Origin: Sunxiuqinia indica
GTDB lineage: Bacteria > Bacteroidota > Bacteroidia > Bacteroidales > Prolixibacteraceae
Direction of reading: 5' to 3'
Assembly: GCF_009847015.1 (NCBI RefSeq)
Contig: NZ_WVEM01000004.1
Coordinates: 248,001 to 312,000, forward strand
DNA: 64,000 nt
Shown: piece after piece, positions 1 to 7,536 of the stretch
Layout of the letters: each line of letters starts with the position of its first letter
Position numbering within the stretch: the stretch's first letter is position 1
The notes under the pieces: generated by a model
What the model was told of the DNA's origin: nothing
Databases searched by the model: none
What the model saw: only the letters and a program-made list of their open reading frames with translations
Translations under genes and position numbers: made by a program

Positions 1-216
1 GACAATGATTGTTTCCTGAAGTTCAGCGCCTAATTTAAGTTCTTTCAGACGGTTTCCGATTTCTTCGTTTTTTTCGGAATGAAAGACAGAAAGTTTCCTG
101 TTTTCAATATCGAATACCAAACCTTTAATCATAGAAAGCCCATCCAGTTTCATCCGGATAAGGGTTTCTTCCGACGGGCAATCCATTTTTGCTATGTGAA
201 ATGTGCTCTTTATCAA
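1..216 (-). CDS. CDF-family cation transporter, N-terminal fragment (runs off the window)
   Basis: The frame is open from a TTG at 216 (or ATG at 186) to the window edge. The first visible residues contain MDCPSEE followed by a charged beta-alpha-beta-like segment, a heavy-metal-associated-like N-terminal extension that I recognise from Bacteroidota cation diffusion facilitator (Zn/Co/Cd efflux) proteins. The transmembrane part is outside the window, so the assignment rests on this extension and on its position 5 nt behind the P-type ATPase stop, which implies cotranscription. The TTG start keeps about ten residues ahead of MDCPSEE, as I remember for homologues; the ATG start would remove them. 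Confidence 0.6.
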   Translation of the reverse strand, partial: MIKSTFHIAKMDCPSEETLIRMKLDGLSMIKGLVFDIENRKLSVFHSEKNEEIGNRLKELKLGAELQETIIV

Positions 217-221
217 CTTTA

Positions 222-2729
222 TTATTTTTTGTATGCCAATAATCTTAAAGCATTAAAAACCACTACCAGGGTTGAACCTTCGTGAATCAGCACGGCAATG
301 CCAATGCCTGCCAGGCCAAGGATGGTTGACGGAATAAGTACAGCTACGATACCCAGGCTAATCCAAAGGTTTTGTTTTATGATACCTTTTGCTTTTCGGC
401 TCAGCCCAATGGCAAAGGGAAGGATTTCCAGTTTGTCGCCCATCAGGGCAATATCGGCGGTTTCAAGCGCCACGTCAGAACCGGCCGCGCCCATGGCTAT
501 CCCCACGGTGCTGTTGGCCATGGCGGGGGCATCGTTCACGCCATCGCCTACCATGGCCAGCTTCGATTCCTCCTTTCTGAGTTTTTTTATCGCATCTACT
601 TTTTCTTCAGGCAACAGGCTGCCCCAGGCATCGGTCAGGCCTATTTCTTTTGCCACGGCATCGGCCACTTTCTGGTTGTCGCCCGTGAGCATGACCATCC
701 GTTTGATACCGGTTTTCTTTAATTGCTCCAGCGTACTTTTTGCCTCTGCCCGCGGTGTGTCCATTAAGGCTATGATGCCCACATATTCGTCATTCCGGCG
801 AATAAGCATTGTGGTGTTCCCTTCTGCTTCAAGAGCTTTTACTTTTTCCGCAATTTTTTCCGAAGGTTTTTTATCATCGAGGGCTTCATACAGTTCCAGG
901 TTGCCAATATATACTTTATCTTTTCCCAGTGTTGCCTTGATACCTTTTCCCAAAACGGCTTCCAGGTCTTTGGCCTCCGGAATAGTATTCCCTTCCAAAC
1001 GTTTTTTGCCGTCCCTCACCACCGCCTTTGCCAACGGATGGTCGCTCAGGTTTTCCACGGCTATTGCCATTTTGAGTAATTCATTTTCATCGGTATTGTT
1101 CAATGGAACTACTTTGGTGAGTTTTGGTTTGCCTTCCGTAAGGGTTCCTGTTTTATCAAAAGCCAGGGCGGTTAAAACACCTAGGTCTTCCAGCGGCCGT
1201 CCGCCTTTGATAAGCACCCCGCTTTTTGCGGCCCTTGCTACTCCGCTCAGCACGGCGCTGGGCGTGGAAATGGCCAGCGCACAAGGACTGGCGGCTACCA
1301 GAACGGCCATTGCCCTGTAAAAGCTGTCGCCGAAATTTTCGTCAATAACCAAAAAAGCCCCGAGCAACAACACCACCAATCCCAAAACGGAAGGAACAAA
1401 GTATTTCTCGAACTTGTCGGTAAACCTTTGGGTGGGCGATTTTTGTGTTTGGGCTTCATTAACCAGTTTTACCAAACGGGAGAGCGTAGAGTCGCTGGCT
1501 TCCCTGGTGACTTTAATTTCCAGCGTGTTGTTGCCGTTGATGGTGCCTGAAAAAACCCTGTTTTCATCACGAATGTCCTTTTCGTTGGAGTAGTCCTTTT
1601 GGGGGTCATCCACGGGCATTTTATCCACCGGTACACTTTCGCCCGTTATTGGGGCCTGGTTCACGCTGCTTTCGCCGCTAACCACAACGCCATCGGACGG
1701 GATTTTAGTGTTGGGCTTCACTACGATAACGTCTCCGATACCCAGTTTTTCAATGCCTACCTCTTCTGTTTTCCCGTTCTTCTTTAGTAAGGCGGTTTTG
1801 GGGGCGAGTTCGGCCAAAGCAGCAATAGATTTGCGGGCTTTGTTCATAGCGAAATGTTCGAGTGCATGGCCCATACTGAACAGGAACAACAGCAAAGCGC
1901 CTTCGGCCCATTCGCCCAGTATAGCTGCTCCGATGGCTGCAACCAGCATGAGGAAATCAATTTCAAAACCCCCTTTGGCAACGGTTTGTATGGCTTCTTT
2001 GGCCGTGTAGAAACCACCAAAAAAATAAGCTCCGATGTACAGCGACAAGCTAACCCACGAAGGGACTGCATCCACGAAAGAGAGGCCAAAACCAATGGCC
2101 AGCAATATTCCGCAAATGATGGAGAAAATCAACTCCGTATTTTTACCCAAAAGGCCGCCATGGGCATGTTCATGTTCTTCCCCTTCTTTTTCTTCGTGTT
2201 CAGGCTTTTTTTCAGGCTGCTTGTCTTTCGGCGCTTTCTCCGTTTCTTTGATGCCGCGAAGATATTTCCCGACTTTTAAGGCAGTATCGGTTATACCAAG
2301 GCCTTCTTTTCGTAAAGCTTCAACTATTGCTGCTTCATCAATCTGCCTTGTGTCGAACTCAGCCCGTACCATTCCCGAGGCAGAAACCGATGCTTCAATG
2401 ATACCGTTCAAGTCGCGCAGGCTGCGCTCGATACTGCGTGCATGGCGCGTGTGGCGGATGCCTTCTACGCCGATGAGCTTGTGCCCGGTTTTTTCGGTAA
2501 TGGACGCCCCTGTTTGCCGGGCAATTGAACGTACACGGTCAATGGAAATCAATTCCGGGTCATAGTGAAAACAAAGCTGGGGTACGCCATTTTCGGCAGC
2601 TTCTGAAACGTGGACTTTTTCCAGCCCTTTTTGCTCCTGAAGCAGTGAGATAAGCTCCTGAACGCATTGGTCTTTTTCATCCGGTACTTCGGGTAAAATG
2701 AGTGGTATTTCTAACTTTAGTTTTTTCAT
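222..2729 (-). CDS. P1B-type heavy-metal-translocating ATPase (P1B-4-like)
   Basis: Inner-membrane ATP-driven metal exporter of 835 residues. It shows the phosphatase loop TGES (about residue 362), the phosphorylation motif DKTGTLT (about 525), the HP-type motif SDHPLA and GDGVNDAP near the end. The metal-site motif in the membrane is SPC (about 481) instead of CPC, and the last helix carries HEGST followed by NALRLL; in family knowledge SPC with HEGGT marks P1B-4 pumps (Co, Zn, Cd or Fe). Residues 1-150 look like two degenerate HMA-like folds with no CxxC, followed by a Lys/Glu/His-rich linker (about 160-192) containing HEHAH. Substrate is inferred as a divalent cation, in line with the CzcA and CDF neighbours. 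Confidence 0.9.
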   Translation of the reverse strand: MKKLKLEIPLILPEVPDEKDQCVQELISLLQEQKGLEKVHVSEAAENGVPQLCFHYDPELISIDRVRSIARQTGASITEKTGHKLIGVEGIRHTRHARSIERSLRDLNGIIEASVSASGMVRAEFDTRQIDEAAIVEALRKEGLGITDTALKVGKYLRGIKETEKAPKDKQPEKKPEHEEKEGEEHEHAHGGLLGKNTELIFSIICGILLAIGFGLSFVDAVPSWVSLSLYIGAYFFGGFYTAKEAIQTVAKGGFEIDFLMLVAAIGAAILGEWAEGALLLFLFSMGHALEHFAMNKARKSIAALAELAPKTALLKKNGKTEEVGIEKLGIGDVIVVKPNTKIPSDGVVVSGESSVNQAPITGESVPVDKMPVDDPQKDYSNEKDIRDENRVFSGTINGNNTLEIKVTREASDSTLSRLVKLVNEAQTQKSPTQRFTDKFEKYFVPSVLGLVVLLLGAFLVIDENFGDSFYRAMAVLVAASPCALAISTPSAVLSGVARAAKSGVLIKGGRPLEDLGVLTALAFDKTGTLTEGKPKLTKVVPLNNTDENELLKMAIAVENLSDHPLAKAVVRDGKKRLEGNTIPEAKDLEAVLGKGIKATLGKDKVYIGNLELYEALDDKKPSEKIAEKVKALEAEGNTTMLIRRNDEYVGIIALMDTPRAEAKSTLEQLKKTGIKRMVMLTGDNQKVADAVAKEIGLTDAWGSLLPEEKVDAIKKLRKEESKLAMVGDGVNDAPAMANSTVGIAMGAAGSDVALETADIALMGDKLEILPFAIGLSRKAKGIIKQNLWISLGIVAVLIPSTILGLAGIGIAVLIHEGSTLVVVFNALRLLAYKK

Positions 2730-2796
2730 TTTAGAAAGATGTTAATGGTTTACACAATTTTTAAAACAGTTGTCAATCCAAGGCCAATTTTTACAA

Positions 2797-3216
2797 TTAC
2801 ATTCGTAAAAACTTTGAATCACTCAAAGTAGTGATTGATTCCATTACTCTCGCCAATTTCAATTTTATGGCATAAGTCAGAATAACCAGGAATTCATTAT
2901 TAGAATCCTTTATTGAAGAAAAGGGGTCTATTGCTACTACTTTTACTTCATTCTTATTTATTTGTTGTAAAACAATATTAAAGGGTAACGAAGCCGTAAT
3001 TTCCCCTTTCATGTCAAGAACATTATAAAGAAAATCCATATTACAGGCTCCCAGTACTACAAATTCAGGACATATATTGCCAAGTTTTAAGTAAACTTTT
3101 TCCTGCATATCAATTTCATAGAATAATTCAAAATCTTCCTTCTTTAAAGATATTTTTACTGCCTGTAAAATATCTTTAAAATTTCCTTTAATTACTTTGT
3201 TGAAATAGTATTCCAT
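2797..3216 (-). CDS. DUF302 domain protein
   Basis: About 139 residues from the ATG at 3216; a longer frame starts at 3252 but adds a poor N-terminus. The pattern 'induced helix - FELFYEID - LGNICPEFVVLGACNM - LPFNIVL - VVAIDP' matches DUF302, a small alpha/beta domain found singly or fused in many bacteria. Biochemical role is unknown. It sits between a small secreted protein and the metal ATPase in a same-strand run, so a link to metal stress or membrane redox state is possible but only by context. Confidence 0.75.
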   Translation of the reverse strand: MEYYFNKVIKGNFKDILQAVKISLKKEDFELFYEIDMQEKVYLKLGNICPEFVVLGACNMDFLYNVLDMKGEITASLPFNIVLQQINKNEVKVVAIDPFSSIKDSNNEFLVILTYAIKLKLARVMESITTLSDSKFLRM

Positions 3217-3279
3217 GGTAAAAAGTTTTAAGCCTAAACTCCCGCCAGTCAATAATTAAGAAAGCCTGATATACAATTT

Positions 3280-3615
3280 TCATCTCCTTTTTTTCTTTTT
3301 CTTTTGGTTTTGCAGGTTATTTGTATTCACTCTTTGCAAAATAATTAAGGCGGAATCCAGTTTCATTTCAATTCTATTCTGGTTTTCATGCAAATAATCC
3401 ATCATGTAGTTAAGGTTGTCAATAATCTGTCCCTGAATTTTTAATATTTCAAGATGAATTACATCATCCGGAACCTTTTTTAGCAGCTCAATCTGAACAG
3501 AATCTGATTGAGAAACCTTAATACTATCGGGTACCTGCCCTTTTGAAGGATTGCAAAATACCATTAAAACAAACAGAAAATATACAGCTTTGCCTATCAT
3601 ATTATTAATTTTCAA
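3280..3615 (-). CDS. Small secreted protein of unknown function
   Basis: A 111-residue protein with a clear signal peptide (hydrophobic core about residues 9-22, cleavage plausible after SKG) followed by an acidic, helix-rich body and a very basic tail of seven Lys/Arg residues. The body pattern (IELLKK, LEILKIQGQIIDNLNYMM) suggests a short coiled coil. I do not recognise a family. It lies in the efflux cluster between the SPFH lipoprotein and DUF302 genes. Confidence 0.55.
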   Translation of the reverse strand: MKINNMIGKAVYFLFVLMVFCNPSKGQVPDSIKVSQSDSVQIELLKKVPDDVIHLEILKIQGQIIDNLNYMMDYLHENQNRIEMKLDSALIILQRVNTNNLQNQKKKKKRR

Positions 3616-3713
3616 ATTATTTAAAAGGGGTATTTAAAAGATGTCAATTAATTAACAACCTGAGATTTATCTTTGATTCAAGAAAAATCTTTAAACACCC
3701 CTTATTATCTTTA

Positions 3714-4586
3714 CTATCTTGATTGGTCATTCACTATCACCGGTGATTTACCATCGGTGACGATGATTTTCGAGTTAGGCGACCTTACTAAATCCCTGGT
3801 AATTTCAAGCGCTTTATATTCAATTACCTTATCGGTAAGTGAAGCGTTTAAAATATCGTTTGACTTTTTAACGGATTCTGCTTCAATTAAAAGCCGTTCG
3901 GCTTCCCGCTCTTGTTTTTCAATGACAAAGTCAAGCGCTATCCGTTTTTTGGCCACATCGAGTTCGGCTTCTTTTTTTTCTTTTTCAATTTGGTAATCCA
4001 GGTTTTTGCGTTGTATTTCCAAATCAATCTCGGTTTTTTTAGAAACCTGTTCGGCATTTAATTTTGCCTGGATGGTTTGTGTTATAGCAGATGGCAGGTC
4101 AATGTCTTTAATAAGTACCAGGTCGATAGAAAAGCCATATTTGCCAATGGTTTCTGCGAGTTTGTCCTTAACCGATTGTTCAACTTCGTTACGCTTTGTG
4201 ATTAATTCGACAGCCGGATGATTAAGCCCTTCCTGGCGCACAGCTGTGATTAAGTTGTTAATGATAAGTGAACTTTGGTAATACCCATCGAATTTTTGAT
4301 AAATGCTTTGTGCCGAATCCGGGATTAAATGATAAAGCAGGGTTATCTCGGAAGTTACTTCTATTCCTTCGCTGCTATGAAAACCAACTTTATCGGAATA
4401 TTCGATAACCCGTGTATCAAAACGTTCTATTTTTGTGCTTATGATTCCCCGTCCATGCAGTCCGGGCGTCAGGATACCAGGTTGGATTTTTCCATATTTT
4501 ACTTTTAATCCTACTTCGCCCGGTCGAATAACGGCACAACTGCTTAAAAGGGCAACAACTGCTGTAATTAATACTAATTTTCTCAT
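3714..4586 (-). CDS. SPFH/Band 7 (prohibitin-like) lipoprotein
   Basis: About 290 residues from the ATG at 4586. The N-terminus is a lipoprotein signal with lipobox LLSSC, so the protein is probably membrane anchored on the periplasmic side. Residues about 20-190 follow the SPFH pattern (RPGEVGLKVKYGKI, TPGLHGRG, IEVTSEITLLYHL, AETIGKYGFSIDLVLIKDIDLP), followed by a long Lys/Glu-rich coiled coil (about 195-255) as in prohibitins and stomatins. SPFH proteins oligomerise into membrane scaffolds. A lipidated version next to a membrane AlbA_2 protein within a metal cluster is unusual; function here is unknown. Confidence 0.8.
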   Translation of the reverse strand: MRKLVLITAVVALLSSCAVIRPGEVGLKVKYGKIQPGILTPGLHGRGIISTKIERFDTRVIEYSDKVGFHSSEGIEVTSEITLLYHLIPDSAQSIYQKFDGYYQSSLIINNLITAVRQEGLNHPAVELITKRNEVEQSVKDKLAETIGKYGFSIDLVLIKDIDLPSAITQTIQAKLNAEQVSKKTEIDLEIQRKNLDYQIEKEKKEAELDVAKKRIALDFVIEKQEREAERLLIEAESVKKSNDILNASLTDKVIEYKALEITRDLVRSPNSKIIVTDGKSPVIVNDQSR

Positions 4587-4609
4587 GATAAACAATGTTT
4601 TAAAAAACT

Positions 4610-5407
4610 TTAATAATAAAATCCTACATTCTGGAATTTGAAACTTCGTTTTTGTTTTGATTCCAGATATTCAACCGTTTCACTGGTTGAAAGCGGATTG
4701 GTTACGTTTCCCGTTCGCAGGAAAAAAACTGTTTGATTGTTTTCCTTAAAATAAACAGGCCGTATAGAGCGCTCAATGAATAAGGAACATATTTCCTTAT
4801 CGTTAATAGTATGGAATGACACCTGTATTTTACTACAGATATCTTTTCCAAAGGCATTTGAAATAATGAGCATCAGCCTTTGTTCAAAACCATCTTTGGT
4901 TTTCTTTTTTAACGACCAATAATCATTTTCCAGGCCTAAAATCTCGCCGAAATCATTAACACCAATTAATAAAGTACCTCCTTTCCCATTTAAAAATCCG
5001 GCGATTGATTTTAAAATTACATGTTCCAGGTTTTTGTCTGTTTTCACCTGGCGGTAGTCGTGCCTGAGCGATGATTTGAATTCTACTTTCTCATTTTCAC
5101 CTTTCTCAATTAGTTTTAAGATATCTGAAGTGCCAGGTATTTTACCCTTTTTTCTTTTTTTGTAACGGTAAAAAAGAGTGGCAAAAACAATCCCGACTAT
5201 AAGAATGGCCAAATCCATAAAAAAAATACCAATGTCTGCCGGGCGTAAAAGAACATGGTAGATATTCCATACAATTTTCAGGAACGAAGGTTGATGAGTC
5301 AAAAATTCATATTGGTATGTGGCAATTAAAAGTGGGGCTAAAACAAGGAAGAAGAATACACCCCCTATTAACTGCCATATAAACAAACCTTTAAAATATT
5401 TTTTCAT
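4610..5407 (-). CDS. Membrane-anchored AlbA_2 (Schlafen-type) putative DNA/ATP-binding protein
   Basis: 265 residues. Two transmembrane helices (about 8-30 and 60-82) are followed by basic residues and then an AlbA_2 domain from about 95: NEKVEFKSSLR, a helix ILKSIAGFLNGKGGTLLIGV, DFGEILGLENDY and a C-terminal beta segment with VFFLRTGN. The FKSSLR and GGTLLIGV signatures are typical of AlbA_2. In this family the domain is linked to nucleic-acid or nucleotide binding and regulation; membrane tethering is uncommon. The gene is 23 nt upstream of the SPFH gene, so both are likely co-expressed. No metal-binding motif is visible. Confidence 0.75.
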   Translation of the reverse strand: MKKYFKGLFIWQLIGGVFFFLVLAPLLIATYQYEFLTHQPSFLKIVWNIYHVLLRPADIGIFFMDLAILIVGIVFATLFYRYKKRKKGKIPGTSDILKLIEKGENEKVEFKSSLRHDYRQVKTDKNLEHVILKSIAGFLNGKGGTLLIGVNDFGEILGLENDYWSLKKKTKDGFEQRLMLIISNAFGKDICSKIQVSFHTINDKEICSLFIERSIRPVYFKENNQTVFFLRTGNVTNPLSTSETVEYLESKQKRSFKFQNVGFYY

Positions 5408-5467
5408 GTCAATTATGTTTTAATCAAAAAAACCGGGGAAAAATATTTCCGCAGTATAGCTAAACCG

Positions 5468-5836
5468 TTAAACCCCGGCAGCACGACAATGCGGGCACCA
5501 CCGGCCCTGCTTAATATTGTCGGGGTTCGACTGAAACCTGTGCCCGTGCTTACATTGCCACAACATTTTTGTTTTACAGTTTTTATATTCTTTTGAGAGG
5601 CATTTTCCACCCCTTTCACGGGCAAGAACATGCATCGCATCAATGCCCAAAGGTTGGGTGCCCGCACAATGCGGGCACCAACTTTCCCTGACTTTTATAC
5701 TAAATGGAGTCGCAAACCATTGATGCCCTTTCTCACATTGCCAAAGTAGTTTTATCCTGCTATTAACATAATAATGAGACAAACATTTCCCTCCTTTCGC
5801 AAATGCTATTTTGTGCATTTCAAGTATACCTTCCAT
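5468..5836 (-). CDS. Tandem zinc-ribbon protein
   Basis: 122 residues made of two copies of a repeat of about 55 residues. Each has the pattern KCLS-x-x-Y-x-N-x(3)-K-x-LWQC-x-x-GH followed by WCPHC, giving Cys/His pairs suited to one zinc per repeat. It resembles the 'probable zinc-ribbon' domain often found beside Vsr-like or homing nucleases, but no nuclease domain is attached. DNA binding, zinc sensing or zinc buffering are all possible. It lies 13 nt behind the PII-like gene, so it is probably translated from the same message. Confidence 0.65.
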   Translation of the reverse strand: MEGILEMHKIAFAKGGKCLSHYYVNSRIKLLWQCEKGHQWFATPFSIKVRESWCPHCAGTQPLGIDAMHVLARERGGKCLSKEYKNCKTKMLWQCKHGHRFQSNPDNIKQGRWCPHCRAAGV

Positions 5837-5849
5837 GGTTTCTATGCTA

Positions 5850-6182
5850 TTAATCCAATCTAATATCCTTCCCTGTTTTTACACGAAAAGCTTTTTCAAC
5901 ATCCGAAATATAGATAAGGCCGTCCCCCGGGTTCCCGGTACGTCCCTGCTCCGAGATGATAGCAACAATTTTATCCACATTTTCTTTGTTGCATACAATT
6001 TCAATTTTGGCCACCTGGCTGTCGGTGATTGAGAATTGTGTTGAAACAGAGGGGTCAGAGTTTTCAAGGTTGCCCGTTCCTTCTGCTGATGAAACGGTGA
6101 GGTTGGGAAACCCTGCTTCGATTAAATGATGACATATATCATTAACTTTAAATGGCTTTACAAATGCTTTTATTTCTTTCAT
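5850..6182 (-). CDS. PII-like signalling protein of the metal-efflux-associated group
   Basis: 110 residues with the PII fold pattern: KEIKAFVKPFKVNDICHHLIEAGFPNLTV at the start, IEIVCNKENVDKIVAIISEQGRTGNPGDGLIYISDV in the second half. The T-loop is rich in Ser/Glu/Gly and lacks the usual uridylylated tyrosine context, as in the described PII-NG group, which is known to sit beside CusABC/CzcABC-type pumps. A role in sensing metal or a small ligand and tuning the pump is therefore likely, though the ligand is not known from sequence. The gene is 50 nt downstream of the adaptor gene. Confidence 0.8.
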   Translation of the reverse strand: MKEIKAFVKPFKVNDICHHLIEAGFPNLTVSSAEGTGNLENSDPSVSTQFSITDSQVAKIEIVCNKENVDKIVAIISEQGRTGNPGDGLIYISDVEKAFRVKTGKDIRLD

Positions 6183-6232
6183 AATTTATTTTTTTTACAT
6201 TGTTAAAAACATTACTGGTTCACACTTTATGC

Positions 6233-7498
6233 TTAATGACTGTGTGATGTCTGGCTCTTCTTCATTTCAGAAATCAGGTAATATGCATTGTTTAAGGCAA
6301 GCATTGCATCTTCCGGTAATGGTTCAAGCAGTTTCACTTCAACCCACCCATCTTCTTCAATTCCGGTTATTATCTCCACAGGTTGAAATGCCCACTCAGT
6401 TTCACCGTCTTCTTCATGTTTTTCTGCCATAAAAATGTACGATTTGCCTTCTTCTTCCACTATGGCGCCTTCGGGCAAAGCGGGCAAAAGATTACTTTCG
6501 GTGTGTATTTTGCCATTGATGTACATTCCTGTAATCAGATAACCTTCTTTTTTCTCAATTTCTGCATGTACATGCACGGCCTTCGGATTTTGTTCAAACT
6601 GCCTGCCCACTGCAAATATTTTGGCGGAAAGGGTTTTGCCGGGTGCCGATTGTACCGTGAAATACACTTTTTGCCCTTCTTTTACCTTATACACATCTTT
6701 TTCGAATACCATCAGGTCGGCATGGATATGCTCGTTGTTCACAACCATAAACATTTCTTTTTGCGGGTCAACGTACTGACCGAGCTGTATCAGCACTTTT
6801 TCGATATAACCATCAATAGGGCTTACCACTGGAATGGTTTCATAAATTTCCCCTTCCCGGATATTTTCAACATCGATACCGAGCATTTTTAACTGTGCCT
6901 CGTAGCCTTTTACTTCTCCTTTCATTGCCTGATAATCGGCCTGAACCTGCTGAAAGGCTTGCCCTGAACCAACCTTTTCCTCAAAGAGACGTTTCTGCCG
7001 CTCAAATTCCTTTTCGAGGAATTGTACCTGGCTATAGACTTTCAGGTAATCCGTCTGCAATTTTGCAATGTTGGGATGTGCCAGATAAGCAATTACCTCA
7101 CCTTTGCTTACCTTGTCGCCCTCGATTACTTTAATGGAAGTTACATTGGCGCCAAGAATAGCTGTAATTGTTGCTTCATGCTGCGGGGGAACTTCCAACT
7201 GCCCGTTGGCCTCTACCACTCCCGAAAGTGCACGGACAGGCAGGGTATCAATTTCCATTCCCAGGCTGTTGAACTTCAAATCTGACAGATGCACTTCACG
7301 CATTCCACCTTCTTCTTCATGGCCCTCTTCTGCATGTCCTTCTTCTTCGTGGTTGTCTTCGTCATGCCCTTCTTCTTCGTGGGTTTCATGGGTTTCACCT
7401 TCATGTGCGTCTGAATTAGCTTCCTTATTATTGCCACAACCAATCAAACCCACCGTGACAAAAACAATTGCGAGAATTTGTATGATGTACTTTTTCAT
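6233..7498 (-). CDS. czcB: RND efflux periplasmic adaptor (CzcB/CusB family)
   Basis: 421-residue lipoprotein (lipobox GLIGC) that links the inner-membrane pump to the outer-membrane channel. After the lipid anchor comes a strongly His/Glu-rich stretch (about residues 30-68, many H-E-E repeats) likely to bind metal in the periplasm. The body has lipoyl-like halves (EVPPQHEATITAILGANVTSI, KVSKGEVIAYLAHPNI), an alpha-hairpin (about 130-200) and beta-barrel segments as in HlyD/CusB proteins. It is 38 nt downstream of the pump gene. Confidence 0.9.
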   Translation of the reverse strand: MKKYIIQILAIVFVTVGLIGCGNNKEANSDAHEGETHETHEEEGHDEDNHEEEGHAEEGHEEEGGMREVHLSDLKFNSLGMEIDTLPVRALSGVVEANGQLEVPPQHEATITAILGANVTSIKVIEGDKVSKGEVIAYLAHPNIAKLQTDYLKVYSQVQFLEKEFERQKRLFEEKVGSGQAFQQVQADYQAMKGEVKGYEAQLKMLGIDVENIREGEIYETIPVVSPIDGYIEKVLIQLGQYVDPQKEMFMVVNNEHIHADLMVFEKDVYKVKEGQKVYFTVQSAPGKTLSAKIFAVGRQFEQNPKAVHVHAEIEKKEGYLITGMYINGKIHTESNLLPALPEGAIVEEEGKSYIFMAEKHEEDGETEWAFQPVEIITGIEEDGWVEVKLLEPLPEDAMLALNNAYYLISEMKKSQTSHSH

Positions 7499-7536
7499 TT
7501 TTTATATTTTTTGAATTAATGATTTCTGTTTATTTT

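Noticed and set aside
298-1320. Long plus-strand open frame (340 codons) opposite the P-type ATPase gene
   Set aside because: It is a shadow of the ATPase reading frame; its translation is Ser/Ala/Phe-rich without domains, while the minus strand has all ATPase motifs.
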